Shown here: in pieces, positions 45,713 to 57,699 of the stretch
Position numbering within the stretch: the first letter of the stretch is position 1
How the letters are laid out: each line of letters starts with the position of its first letter
Assembly (NCBI RefSeq): GCF_023159225.1
Contig: NC_063166.1
Location: 78,641,785 to 78,705,784 of the forward strand
DNA length: 64,000 nt
Origin: Perognathus longimembris pacificus
Lineage: Eukaryota; Chordata; Mammalia; Rodentia; Heteromyidae
Reading direction: 5' to 3'
Notes under the pieces: generated by a model
What the model was told of the DNA's origin: nothing
Seen by the model: only the letters and a program-made list of their open reading frames with translations
Databases searched by the model: none
Made by a program: the position numbers and the translations under genes

Positions 45713-46080
45713 GAGACAGAGTAAATACAGAGCCTAAAGACAGGTTTTCTTTATAGTACAGTAATAATATCTGATTATTTGGAAAATATCCCAATGGGAA
45801 TGTCTTCCAATTACTTCTCATGAAGAGATTTAGACATGGACACAGATGTTTATGCAAATGCACTGTGTTTGAAGACATGTCTAAAAACATAATCCTATTA
45901 GTATGAAAATATGCCAGCCAAGTTCTAAAACACTGCCTTACTTTAGAAGAAAATCAGATCCCCAGCAGGAAAGATTTGAAATGGTTTCTGCAGTGAACTG
46001 CTTTGGAGGGACCCTAACAACATGCAGAGGAAAACAAACCCTTTCTTCCTCTAGCCATGAAACCCAAGTGCACAGTGCCA

Positions 46081-46292
46081 TTCTTTTTCTTTTTTTTTTG
46101 CCAGTCCTGGGCCTTGGACTCAGGGCCTGAGCACTGTCCCTGGCTTCTTTTTGCTCAAGGCTAGCACTCTGCCACCTGAGTCACAGCGCCACTTCTGGCC
46201 GTTTTCTGTATATGTGGTGCTGGGGAATCGAACCCAGGGCTTCAAGTACAGGAGGCAAGCGCTCTTGCCACTAGGCCATATCCCCAGCCCCA
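46081..46292 (-). repeat. IDL-Geo SINE
   Basis: Reversed near-consensus copy. 'cattctt' flanks both sides. Confidence 0.92.
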
Positions 46293-47039
46293 CATAGCCA
46301 TTCTTAAACAGATAGGGCAATTCCACCGCTACGACACCAACACTCTGGAAGAACCTAGGAGCCGCCGCCGAGCAGTGGTTCTTCACACCTCCGTGAGTGC
46401 ACAGCGGCCTGGAGCCAGGGGAGAGCAGGTTCCCCAGGGCCGGCCCTCGGGATAGTCCTCAAATGGCAAGCAGGGGTTCCTGGCCTGTGTTTCTGCCACG
46501 CTTTTAGAGGAGCTATGATATGCTCCAACATTTTGAGATTGCTACTTTGGAATCAATTAAAAGTTTTTACTTTTCTGATTTTTTAAAAAATCATAAGGTA
46601 TCATTTTAATATGTAAAACAAGAACACTGGTTTGAGTTTGTCTAGGCCACTTAAATTTGGTGCCTAAAGAGTCAAGAAAATGTGCCCTATAGCTGATTTT
46701 TCTTCTAGGTCTTCGCCTTGTGCTTCCTTTCCTGGGCACACAGGAAATTTTAAAGCATTGAGTATGATCTGCATATGTTCTGTAATTCACAAGATTATTC
46801 ACTTAGGTACAAACAGCATGAATTTAAAGCCCTGGCTGGTGAGACGTCAAATGCTAGATGCTCGCCATGGGTGCAGTCACTTCATGGCAAGAGGCCAAGG
46901 GGAAACACTAAAAACCAAGGGAGTCAGCCGCATGAGCACCTTGCATTTCTCCATCCAGCATGCTGCCACTCAGTGCATTCTGTGGAGAGGGCAACACAAG
47001 GTTAAAACCTTGGTTTAGTAGGATGGAAAGCATATAACT

Positions 47040-47250
47040 GGGGCTGGGAATGTGCCTTCGTGGCAGAGTGCTTGCCTAGCACGCATGAAGCATGGAGTTC
47101 CACTCCTCAGTACCACATAAACAGAAAAGCCAGAAGTGGTGCTGTGACAAGTGGTAGAGTGCTAGCCTTGAGCAAAAGAAGCTCAGGGACAGTGCTCAGG
47201 CCCCTGAGTCCAAGCCCCAGGACTGCCAAGCAAACAAACAAACAAACAAA
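47040..47250 (+). repeat. IDL-Geo SINE, older subtype
   Basis: 'gctgggaatgtgccttcgtg' start, AAAC tail. Confidence 0.88.
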
Positions 47251-47495
47251 GCTAGGTGATGATGGTAGCTCATACCTGTATTCCTCCTAACTACTCAGGA
47301 GCCTAAGATCTATGGATGATGGCTTGAAGCCAGCCTGGGAAGGAAAGTTCCTAAGACTCATATCTCCAATTAACCAGAAAACCAGAAGTGGAACTGTGGC
47401 TCAAAGTGGTAGAGCAGTGTCTTGAGCAAAAAAACTCAGGGACAATGCCCAGGCCGAGTTCAAGCCCCACCACCAACAACAAAAACAAACAAACA
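47251..47495 (+). repeat. B1-Geo composite SINE
   Basis: 'gtagctcatacctgtattcc' B1 part and Geo ending 'gttcaagccccaccacc'. Confidence 0.8.
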
Positions 47496-47874
47496 AGTCT
47501 ATCAGGCCTAGCACAGTGGCACACACTTGCCATCCCAGCCTTCTGGTGAATGGAAAAGGATCGTGGAGGTCAAGGCCACCCTGGAGCAACACAGTGCGTG
47601 AGCCACTGGCATCTCGGCACTCTGATGTTTGAAATGAAGTAACAGTCACAGGGGAGAGTGCCTCTCCTCTCCAGCAACTTGTGCACAAAAATGGGGGGGA
47701 AATGTAGCAACAGATGAACACACAGTCAAATGACCTAAACAGCTGAAAGTTCATGTTCCAAACAATACTACTAACAGTTAATAAAAGAATCTCAAAAGTC
47801 TTAACAAAAAAATCCTGTAAAGAAACACAGTTAGCAGAAAATGACTAACTGTCCTCCAACAGAAACAAACATTT

Positions 47875-48083
47875 TTCTTTTTTCTTCTTTTTTTGCCAGT
47901 CCTGGGGCTTGGACTCAGGGTCTGAGCACTGTCCCTGGTTTCTTTTTGCTCAAGGCTAGCACTCTAACTCTTGAGCCACAGCACCACTTCTGGCTTTTTC
48001 TGTGTATGTGGTGCTGAGGAATCGAACCCAGGGCTTCGTGCATGCGAGGCAAGCACTCTACCTCTAAGCCACATTCCCAGCCC
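47875..48083 (-). repeat. IDL-Geo SINE
   Basis: Reversed dimer ending 'aagccacattcccagccc', flanked by 'gaaacaaacattt' and 'gaaacatttc'. Confidence 0.9.
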
Positions 48084-48189
48084 TAGGAAGAAACATTTCA
48101 AATAGAATTACTGATTTAGCATAAACTAGCCTCACTGGAGTGGGAAACTTCCTCTTTTTTATTTTTTAATACACAATTGCTCAATAGCA

Positions 48190-48410
48190 GCTACTACTTG
48201 TCAACATTTCCTAAGCATTAGCTTTGCGCTCCACACAGAAGCAGATTCTCTCACTTAACTCTACAAAGGACCTGTTTGGTAGGTTATTGTCACAACTGGG
48301 AAGAGGAAAGCTGAGATTCAATAAAAGTAGTCATTTGCTCAAGGTCATACATAGAAAGAAGCTGGGATTCAAACTCAAATCTGGTTCATTCCAAAAGCAA
48401 CTCAATCCTA
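48190..48410 (-). repeat. MIR-like ancient SINE remnant
   Basis: The plus strand carries the antisense MIR pattern: 'aagaggaaagctgagattca', 'tttgctcaaggtcatacata' and 'aagctgggattcaaactcaa'. Diverged. A second short piece with 'aaattgaggctcaatgaagt' follows at 48485-48525. Confidence 0.55.
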
Positions 48411-49589
48411 CTAAATAATGCTGTGTTACTTTTAGGCGAATGCAGAGAAACCTGACTTCATTCTAGGTGTGAGAAGTCTCATTTTGAAAGAAATTGAGGC
48501 TCAATGAAGTAAGTAACTCATTCTCAATATATTATCTCTGCTGAAAGGCTTGGTTCAGGAATAGATAGCCTAGTTCCTTACTGCTCATGTCATCACCGTG
48601 TACCAATGCCGAAAAGATAAAGCCAGATATGAAAAAAAATCAAGGTCCAAAATACATTAGCAGATACCAAGTTTAAAAGGCTGAACTCAATAGCAGTTAT
48701 TAGCAAATTTTCAAGTCAGTCTTTCCTTCTCTAAAAGAAATGACAAGGATAAGGGTAACTGCAATCAGAAACAATCTAAAATACTCCCTTTGAGAGGAAT
48801 TTCTACCTTACATCACCAGACCTTTTACCTAGATTGCTAAACAAGCAGCAAAACTGACGTCCCACATCCTCCTCTCCCTGCCCAGCCCACACACAAATAA
48901 TCAGAAAATGAGCCAGAGAAAGGCTGCGGAGGGGAAGAGGCCCAAGGCCCTGGAAAGCACACAGGAAATCAACCACAGCACTTGGAAATTATCTCTACTC
49001 AGAACCTTAAACAATCACATACTAGAGTTTTAAAAGCCAAATAGTCCAGAGAAAAGCACACATTTTCCATGACCTATTCGTCAAGGATTTTTTAAAAGGC
49101 AACTCTTAAATAATCTCTACTTTTGTACCTCTTGGTCTTAGCAGTTTGAAAATAGGTGTTTTGAACCACAGTACCACCACTTTTAATAGTGTAACAAAAC
49201 AGAAAACCTCCCTGGTGGGTTACAAATGCACACAAAGATGGAAATATTATCTCTTACTGGGCTGGACCTTACTCCTACACTTGGACTGAATCTTGGCAAA
49301 ACAGGCTCATTCCCAAGACACACTGGGGTTTTTCTCTTTGGACTCTGTCATGTTAGAGGGAACTGGAAACTAATTAATATAAGAACATGAAATCTACTAA
49401 GAAATACATACAACTGCTACTGTCCCAAGGGTATTAAAAGTGGAAGGAGAATAATCTGAAGCTTTAAAGACTTCAGCAGCAGTGATGCAAAACTGCAAAG
49501 CATACTGGGAACACATACTTGGAAATTGGGGTCTTTCCTGAGCCAGCTGACTAGGCAATATAAGAAAAGGTGTCTTCTAAAGAAAGATC

Positions 49590-49705
49590 AGCCAGAAGTG
49601 GAGGTGTGACTCACAGGGTAGATTGCCAGTCTTGAGGGAAAGAGCTAAGCAAGAGTGAGGCCCTAAAAAAAAAAAAAAAAAAGTGAGGCCCTGAGTTCAA
49701 AGCCC
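49590..49705 (+). repeat. Geo right monomer fragment
   Basis: Lone Geo part with an A-run and the short duplication 'agtgaggccct' in it. Confidence 0.6.
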
Positions 49706-50554
49706 CTGTATCAGCACAAAGCAGGAGGGGGCAGCAACCAGAGACAAGAACAAACCCAGGGTACACAAGCCCAACTTGGGATCTGACGCTGCACTGCAAT
49801 TAAAGCAATCAACAGGCCTTCCAGCCACAGACCCACACTGGTGTGACAACCATCAGCTACAACCTGTTAGGTGTTTCACCAAATTCAACATGCCGGTGCC
49901 ATCCCTAAAGTGAGACTGTCCTCGGAAGAGCCAGCTTCCCGTTCCTCGTGCGTCCCTAGCCCTTTCTTCTGAGGCTGCTGTCCTCGGACCTGACCTACTT
50001 GTGGCAATTATGTAAGTAAAATATATGGCCATGTCAATAGGATGTGGACACAAGAACACAGAGGGAAAAAGGCAAAAATCCTAGGACTGAAAGAGCCTGT
50101 GCCTTTCTTTCCCTTTCAAGATGCCCCACTCGGTCAAACAGGGAGAAGCGAGTGTCTCTGCAGGATGAATGCAGTGCCAGGATTTCTGGAGCTAGCATGG
50201 AAGACATCCTGCAGCTGGGATCCGGAGAAACAGCACCATGAGAACACACTGAGGAGTTAAAGGAATGAGAAATCAAAGGAGAAGAGCCACGGGAAGCTGG
50301 CAGCACACTCACCGTCAGAACGCTGCTCTAAGGTGACTGGTACACAGATGCAGATGCCCACACTGACAGCTCACGTATGTCACTGGGAGGGGCAGGGGAG
50401 GTGGGAAGCAGAGCATCACTTTTAGTCTTCTTCCTCAAGTGTTTCAAGTCTTTTCTCATCAGTGACTACCTTTAGTTCATGTTTAACTTCTGGTAATCAA
50501 GCTGAACTGTTTCTAGATGTATTTCCTTTTTAAAAGAAAAAAAAAATCTCTGGA

Positions 50555-50755
50555 GGCTGGGAATATGGCCTAGTGGCAAGAGTGCTTGCCTCGTAGACAT
50601 GAAGCCCTGGGTTCGATTCCTCATATATAGAAAAAGCCGGAAGTGGCGCTGTGGCTCAAGTGGCCGAGTGCTAGCCTTGAGCAAAAAGAAGCCAGGGACT
50701 GTGCTCAGGCCCTGAGTCCAAGCCCAGGACTGGCAAAAAAAAAAAAAAAAAGAAG
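50555..50755 (+). repeat. IDL-Geo SINE
   Basis: Complete dimer lacking 'agcaccac' after the B box. GAAGAA/AAAG tail. Confidence 0.9.
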
Positions 50756-50785
50756 AAGAAAAAGAAAAAGAAAAACAACAGCAAG

Positions 50786-50996
50786 GGGCTGGGAATATGG
50801 CCTAGTGGCAAGAGTGCTTGCCTTGTATATACATGAAGACCGGGGTTCGATCCCCCAGCACCACATATATAGAAAACGGCCAGAAGTGGCGCTGTGGCTC
50901 AAGTGGCAGAGTGCTAGCCTTGAGTAAAACGAAGCCAGGGACAGTGCTCAGGCCCTGAGACAAGCTCCAGGGATGGCAAAAAAAACAAAACAAAAC
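50786..50996 (+). repeat. IDL-Geo SINE
   Basis: Second copy in tandem with the previous one. 'acaacagcaa' flanks it. Confidence 0.9.
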
Positions 50997-51176
50997 AAGA
51001 AAAAAACAACAGCAACAAAAAATCTCTGCTTGGCAGAGGTAAGATTCTCATTCCAGTGAAAGTTACAAAGATTCTATTTGAAAAACAAACTAAAATGCAG
51101 AAGGATTGGGGTAGAGCACTTTGGCCTCCCTGGTTTCTGAACTACCTCAAGAAACTTCTAGACTTATACTTGTTCA

Positions 51177-51382
51177 GGGCTGGGAATGTGGCCTAGTAGT
51201 AGAGTGCTTGCACAGCATGCACGAAGACCTGGGTTCGATTCCTCAGCACCAATTAAATAGAAAAGGCCAGAAGTGGCGCTGTGACTCAAGGGGTAGAGTG
51301 TTAGCTTTGAGCAAAAAGAAGCCAGGGACAGTGCTCAGGCTCTGAGCCCAAGCTCCAGGACTGGCAAAAACAAAACAAAAAC
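51177..51382 (+). repeat. IDL-Geo SINE
   Basis: Flanked by 'atacttgttca' (51167 and 51383), its target duplication. Confidence 0.92.
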
Positions 51383-51489
51383 ATACTTGTTCAAAATAAA
51401 AACTAACAAATGTCACTGGCTCTTGCATCTTCTAGTAAATCTGGCTGTCCCCTTGTTTGGAACAAAATCTTGTAGACATACAGAATGAG

Positions 51490-51542
51490 GACATACATAT
51501 GTGTGTATGTGTGTGTATATGTATATGTATATGTATATATGT
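51490..51542 (+). repeat. TATG/TG simple repeat
   Basis: Irregular TATG and TGTG units, ending beside a reversed 42-base IDL fragment (51544-51585). Confidence 0.8.
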
Positions 51543-51632
51543 GGGAAGCAAGCACTCTTGCCACTAGGCCCTATTCCCAGCCCCAAAGCAGAATTTTCCT
51601 GTGAACAATGACTACCTAAAGTAGCATTTATT

Positions 51633-51846
51633 GGGGCTGGGAATAGGGCCTAGTGGTAAAGTGCTCGCCTCATATACATGAAGCCCTGGGTTCGATTCCT
51701 CAGCACCACATATATAGAAAATGGCCAGAAGTGGCGCTGTGGCTCAAGAGGTAGAGTGCTAACCTTGAGCAAAAACAAGCCAGGAACAGTGCTCAGGCCC
51801 TGAGTCCAAGCCCCAGGACTAGCAACAAAAACAAAACAAATAAACA
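51633..51846 (+). repeat. IDL-Geo SINE
   Basis: Flanked by 'agtagcatttattg' (51619 and 51849), a clear target duplication. Confidence 0.93.
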
Positions 51847-52039
51847 AAGTAGCATTTATTGTTCAATTTTTCTTTCAATCACCACTTTTTAACATAGTAG
51901 GTCTTGCAATCTGGCAACTATCAACTCTTACAACTTCTAAATGGTCTGCTGAAGCCTCCACCCACCCCATGAACAACCAGGGTTCTCTTATCTAGGACAA
52001 AGAAGCATGGGCAGTGATGGTAATATCTTCTTCTGCCTT

Positions 52040-52274
52040 TTGTTTGTTTTGGTGCCAGTACTGGGGATTGAAATCAGGACCTCAAAATCTCACTTTTTTG
52101 CTTAAGTCTGGCACTCTACCACTTGAACCACAACTCCACTTTCAGTTTGTGGCTGGTTAATTGGAGATAGTGTTTCACGGATTTGTCTGCCCAAGCTGGA
52201 TTCAAACCATGATCCTCAGATCTCAGCCTCCTGAAGTAGCTAGGATTATAGGTGTGAGCCATCCGTGCCTGGCT
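52040..52274 (-). repeat. B1-Geo composite SINE
   Basis: Reversed copy ending 'gagccatccgtgcctggctt', just downstream (gene sense) of the broken STAU1 exon. Confidence 0.8.
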
Positions 52275-52391
52275 TCCTCTGCCTCTTGAAGGTGAGCCCG
52301 AGTGCTCCTGACCTCTCTAACCTACTTGTCAGATCAGAAAATATGCTGAGAAAACGTGGGAAGAGAAAGACATGTGGATTCACAGGCTTAT

Positions 52392-52814
52392 CTGCAGCTG
52401 CACTGGAGGATGTAACAGATGCAGAGGGCAAAGCAGAGTTTTGGATAGGTCTACCTGCACGTTCAGAGAGTAGAGAGCTAGCAGTAGAAGGAATACTCAT
52501 CAAAAGTTGTGAGAGGGCTGGGAATATGGCCTAGTGGCAAGAGAGCTTGCCTCGTATACATGAAGCCCTGGGTTTGATTCCCCAGCACCACATATAGAAA
52601 ATGGCCAGTAGTGGCCCTGTGGCTCAAGTGGCAGAGTGCTAGCCTTGAGCAAAAAGAAGACAAGGACAGTGCTCATGCCCTGAGTCCAAGGCCCAGGACT
52701 GGCCAAAAAAAAAAAAAAAAAAAGTTGTGAGAGAAGAGACTGGTTCTTGTGCAGTATTTGGCTCCCTGAGAGAGTGGCAGATGGGTTCTGAACTTGCATT
52801 TGAACTTGAGACAT
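52392..52814 (-). pseudogene. STAU1: STAU1 long-isoform start exon, split by a SINE and with a lost splice donor
   Basis: The minus strand from ATG at 52814 reads MSQVQMQVQNPSATLSGSQI, then LHKNQSL. It resumes after a SINE as MSIPSTASSLLSERAGRPIQ and NSALPSASVTSSSAAA. This is the N terminus of human 63-kDa Staufen-1. An IDL-Geo copy (52516-52719) with a 14-base target duplication sits inside, adding 218 bases and shifting the frame. Translation runs into the SINE and stops at a TGA just after it (ending PSHNF). The exon should end at 52392 in phase 1, but the next bases are ATAAGC, where a donor GTAAGC is expected. A possible acceptor is ttacctgcag at 52840. The 55-kDa frame downstream is unaffected. 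It could still be a transcribed noncoding exon. Confidence 0.85.
52516..52719 (+). mobile_element. IDL-Geo SINE inserted in the STAU1 long-isoform exon
   Basis: Antisense to STAU1. 14-base direct repeats aaaagttgtgagag lie at 52502-52515 and 52720-52733. Both monomers are complete and the A-rich tail is 19 bases. A few differences from consensus suggest it is not brand new. Confidence 0.95.
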
Positions 52815-54720
52815 GATCACTTTGAATAAAAGTGAACAACTGCAGGTAAACAGCTTTCAGTGCAGGTTAATTCAATGCTATGAAGTCTAAAGTTCTACCT
52901 AAAAGTTGTAACGGAAAGAAAATAAATAGGTAAATTATAGAGGAGCTATGCAGTTGTTGATATTCAGTCAAAATTGGTGCAACCTGCTCAGACATGAAAA
53001 TGGTTCTGAGTCTTAAGAAAGAGGTTTCCACTCCATCTACAGAGCATTTCCTGGCCTTGGAACTTTCCTGTAGCGTTTTCAAAAAGATTTACAATACCCA
53101 CATGTTCTGTGTGTTCATTTTACAAGTACATCCCATAGGGCATGATATTGAATAGTGAAGATCAAGAACCTCGAATTACTGCGTACGTTCACGGGTGCAA
53201 AATTAAAAGTATTGAGAAGCTTTTCCAATAAAGGTTTCTGGTCGCAAAATGATGAAAATGGAAAGCAAACTGGTTTAGTAACAACAGTAACTGGTCAGTG
53301 TAAATACTGATTCCAGGTAATGGCCACAGGCACAGGTTGGTCCCTTACAGGGGCTCCTTAATTTGACTGACTGGAGGAATTTCCTACCTTTGCTGCTTCT
53401 TTTTCCATACAATGATATAAGTAAGATGTACTTGTTCACTTAAGTGGTTTATTTCAGAAGATTTCATTTAATTACATTCTATACCAGACAGCCCTTCACC
53501 CACAGCAAGGCTCAGGATCCTGAGCAGTGAGATGTGAGTGTAACAGAGGCCTTCTGTAGGGCTGAGACTACTTCAAGTAAAAGCGGAATGGAGAAGAGCC
53601 CTCACCCACCCACTGCAGACACAGGCAATGGAGGGCTTGCGGAGCCTCAGGGGCCGCTCAGGAGACGTGTACTTTGATTTTTAAGATGGAAGGACTGCAA
53701 AGGCAAGGATTTCTAAATAAATGCACTAAAACTTAAAATAGGGACGAGTTCTGTTCCATTTCATGGCTGTCCTTCAAATGCTGGAAATGTCTGAAGCAAG
53801 TCAAAAGTACATGACCTGTGGCAACAAGATGACACGTTTCTCAAGAAACAGTCCATCTGCAGAATCTAGCACACCAACTAATTAGATGCTCTACTTCCAA
53901 ATAATGGTGTGTCATCACTTTCACTATTAATAAAGGTTTGTTCAACACTTTTAAAACCAGACCCCTATAAAGCAATGCGTGATCAGAGCAAGCAAGAGAC
54001 TTGAGTTCTGGCAAAGCCACAAGCAGCTTGCTAAAGTGCTGGAGAACCAGCGCAACATTGCCGCCTCCTCTGTTTACTTTTGAAGTCAGAACAAAGTAAC
54101 CAGAGGCCAGGAGACAGACACAAGACACAAGAAGCCCAGAGTCATTCCCAAGCTAGCTAGGCCCTTGTTTTTTCCCCTTTCCTGCAAAAGTGAGAAACAC
54201 TTCCGGTGTCTTCCTCACTTGCTCACTCATTCCTCCCTTTCCCACTTTTTTCCCAGACTCTACCTTGACAGCATTATTTACTAAGTGCAACTAATCATGT
54301 AGAGTAGATTCACGACTTCACACCAGTCAGAGGTCACAAGGACAAATAACAAGACCAAACCAAGTGTCTGTTCTAGTATCTTCCCCCATCCCAGCTCTGC
54401 CCAGGGTAGCTAAACCTAAGACTGAATGAAGGATTAAATTTAGAAGGGGTGAGGCCTGAAGGGATCCTTTCTGACTAATGCAGGCTCACTGCCAGCATTT
54501 CCAGTTAAGTCATAAATTCATGTGTTTTCTAGAAGCTAAGAAAGAAACAGGCTTTTTCATTAAGACTGTTCCAAAACTTTAACTTCAAGAATATCTTGAA
54601 GAAGCTGTCTAATGACTGGTTAAAATAAGTTTAGAAATTGCAAGTAAGATCATGTGCAAAACCTCCAAGTAAGACTGTAGTTTACAAACAAATCTCTAAC
54701 ATAATAATAATGTTCACAGA
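52740..54720. other. SINE-free intronic stretch upstream of the STAU1 broken exon
   Basis: Nearly 2 kb with no SINE in a region otherwise holding one every 600-700 bases. No exon recognised. It could hold a 5' noncoding exon or regulatory DNA. Confidence 0.5.
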
Positions 54721-54721
54721 G

Positions 54722-54790
54722 CGGGGGTTGGGAATATAGCTCAAACATGCACAAGATCCTAGATTCGATCCCTAGAACCTTAGTAAAACT
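54722..54790 (+). repeat. Old IDL left-monomer fragment
   Basis: 'ggttgggaatatagctcaaa' and 'agattcgatccctagaacc' remain. The only SINE trace between 52.75 and 55.4 kb. Confidence 0.55.
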
Positions 54791-55414
54791 CACCAGTCAG
54801 GTTGTAGTCACTTCCGAATTTAGTGCTAAAACGTGTCCTAGTTAAGCCTCAAAAGAGAAAGTAAAGCAGTGGGTCTCAAGAGGACAGTTCTGTTCCAGAA
54901 GACATGTACCATGTCTCTTGGTTGTCACAAGCACAGTAGGTGGAGGAGCCAGAGATACCAACGGACATCACAGCTGTGAGTGGGCTCACATTACTCAAAG
55001 AAAGGCCAGGTTTTCACTAACTATGGAATTTGGTACTTCTACTTCTGTGTAAACGGTCAGCCTGTTGCTCAAGAGTACTCTGCTTTATACCTTAAGTCCT
55101 TAAACGTAACCTCAATCTTTCCCTTTAAACTTGTCCCTGGTGGTGGTTTTCCAACAGGCCCATGAGGGACTCAACTGGTCTGATTTACAGTTTGAGAGCT
55201 CAAACTGTCCTGTTTTAACAACTTCGATAATAGCACACTGCATACTAATGAAATGAAGGGAAATTGGAAATGCAGATATCCTTTAATTTTCACTGGAAAT
55301 AACTTTGGCTATGAAATCTGCATGGCACTGTCACTGCCCAGTCTCTCATGCAGATGGGCACTGCACTCAGCATTAAGAGGGGTGAAATGATAAGAGTTAT
55401 TTTAAAAGATTCCT

Positions 55415-55662
55415 TGCTGATCACATGGGCTCATGCCTGTAAGAGCCTGAGATCTGAAGATCATGGTTCAAAGCCAGCCCAAGCAGGGAAAGTCAACGAG
55501 ACTCTTTACCTCCCATTAACCACCAAAAAGCACGCAAGTGGAAGTATGGCTCAGGTGGTAGAGCATCAGCCTTCAGCAAAAAAGCTCAGAGACAGCGCCC
55601 ATGTCCCAAATTCATGTCCTAGTACATGTGTACATGCACACACGCGCACACACACACACAAT
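55415..55662 (+). repeat. B1-Geo SINE with CA tail
   Basis: The B1 part is shortened. Geo ends 'aattcatgtcctagtac' and a CA/CG repeat follows. Confidence 0.8.
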
Positions 55663-55899
55663 CTCAAGTCTGGACCTTTCAAGGTGCCATAACCATTTCA
55701 CTAAACACTTCCTCAGCAAGTCCTTCAGTAAGTCTCATGTAACATAAATGCAAAAGAGCATCCAAAGTCCTTGCCATGATAAACATACTCTTTCAATATT
55801 CACCAGAGAATCTACTACTCACAAATGACAAACTGTACCTCCCCAATAAAGAAAAGAAACTATGTTAAGTTTGTGTATTTGGCTTTTTCTATTGTTGTT

Positions 55900-56127
55900 T
55901 TTGTGGGTTGTGGGGCTTGAACTCAGAGCGTGGGCACTGCCCATTAGCTTCGTTGTGCCCAAGATCTGTCACTTGAGCTATAGCGCTACTTCCAGTTTTT
56001 GAGTGGTTAACTGGAGATAGGAGTCTCACAGAGACTTTTCTGCCCAGGCTGGCTTCGAACCACAATCCTCAGATCTCAGCTTCCTGAATAGCTAGGATTA
56101 CAGGCATGAGCCACTAGCACCAGCTGT
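55900..56127 (-). repeat. B1-Geo composite SINE
   Basis: Reversed copy: 'gttgtgcccaagatctgtca' to 'gagccactagcaccagctg'. Confidence 0.82.
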
Positions 56128-56542
56128 GTGTTATACAAGTGTTTACAACATAAAAACATGGACATTTCATGATTTCGTGCTGCAAAAGTAAGCTCCGTTT
56201 ATTAGACAGAAGAGACCTTTAAACAACCAGCTATAAATCTGTTCATCTATTCTATTTAACTTTTGGGAGGCTCCACTCCCAGAGAAATCTTATCACTTTT
56301 CCCACAACAAAAAATCCTTTTCAATACCCTTGAAATCCAGCTAAAATGCATTCTTACAGTTACTTCCAAAGATCCTTCTCTGACATTTTACTATTTGCAA
56401 TGAGGTTACCTCCCAAAAGAACAATTCAGATGCAAGTATCACCCAAGCACCTGCAGCCAGGAAAGCCAGTACAGAAGCATGTAGGTCACTATCACCCTAT
56501 ATGACCATGTCCAAAATAACCACTGCGTTCCGGTCAATGTCT

Positions 56543-56640
56543 AGCAAGGATGTTCAGTAGGAGGCCTACAAGTATGTTAAATACACAGTAAAGCAAGGAT
56601 GTTCAGTAGGAGGCCTATACGTATGTTAAATACACAGTAA
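56543..56640 (+). repeat. 49-bp perfect-period tandem duplication
   Basis: Copies 56543-56591 and 56592-56640 (agcaaggatgttcagtagga onward) differ at two positions. Confidence 0.92.
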
Positions 56641-57134
56641 CAACACATTCCTTAAAAGAAATATGACCAAACTGCTTGAAAGACAGTCACAGACAGAGAA
56701 GAGGGTCCATAGGACCATTGTCTTTGCTACACAAGAGAAAAAGACACAGGAAATCAGGCCTGAGACAGTACTGCCAAGACAGTAACATTAGCCTAAAATA
56801 ATGCCTGGAAACAACTCAGACTGCTGAAGGTCTCGGCATGCAGTACAAGTGTCTGAATGTGAATGCAGCCCCCAAATCACACTTAGCCCAAGGCCAAGTA
56901 GACAATGTGAATTTTATTTCCACACAAATGTAACTGTTGGATGTCTGTTAAAAAAAAAAAAACACTTCCTTAAAGGGAATCCATTATTTATTAATTATTC
57001 ACCTAGAAAAAAACATTACGCCATACAAGTGAAAACAAGATTACCTCTACAGTCTAACCAGCCATAAACCCTATTTCTTTCCTAGTCTTTTAAAAGTTTA
57101 CAAAGATGCGTTCCCTAGGAGATAAATCTTTTAT

Positions 57135-57362
57135 TTGTCCATCATGGGGCTTGAACTCAGAGCCTAGACACTGTCTCTGATCTTTTGCATTCAAGTCTAA
57201 GGTTCGACCACTTCAAGCCACAGCGCCACTTGTGGTATTCTGGTGGCTAAATGGAGATGAGTCTCACAGACTTTCCTTCTCAGGCTGGCTTTGAACCTTG
57301 ATCTTCAGATCTCAGCCTCCTGAATAGCTAGGATTGTAGGCATGAGCCACTGGCACCTGGCT
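57135..57362 (-). repeat. B1-Geo composite SINE
   Basis: Reversed copy ending 'gagccactggcacctggct'. Confidence 0.82.
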
Positions 57363-57399
57363 AGAAGATAGTCTTAAAAATAAAAATAAATTCCAGCAC

Positions 57400-57640
57400 A
57401 TTTTTTTTTTTTTTTGTCAGTCATGGGGCTTGAACTCTGGGCCTGGGCCATGTCCCTGAGCTCTTTGCTTAAGGCTAGCACTCTACCACTTGAGCCACAG
57501 CACCACTTCAATTTTCTGGTGGTTAACTGGAGATGAGAGTCTCACGGACTTTCTTGCCTGGACTGTCTTTGAACCGTGATCCTCAGACCTCAGCCTCCTG
57601 AGTAGCTAGGATTATAGGCGTGAGCCCAGCAACTGGCACA
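57400..57640 (-). repeat. B1-Geo composite SINE
   Basis: Reversed copy with a T-run, ending 'ataggcgtgagcccagcaac'. Confidence 0.85.
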
Positions 57641-57699
57641 CATATTACTTTTGTAAAACAGTTTAAACCTATAAAAAATATAAGAGAAATACTGATTGG

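Noticed and set aside
46680..47018. 112-codon open frame on the plus strand
   Set aside because: No recognisable homology, no splice context, antisense in a STAU1 intron. Consistent with chance.
52384..52391. AT-AC (U12) intron explaining the ATAAGC donor
   Set aside because: U12 AT-AC donors begin ATATCC. The acceptor at 42993 is an ordinary pyrimidine tract with CAG.
52392..52814. Processed STAU1 retrocopy instead of an exon
   Set aside because: Similarity stops exactly at the expected exon end with intron-like ATAAGCC following, and it lies upstream of the other exons in the same orientation.
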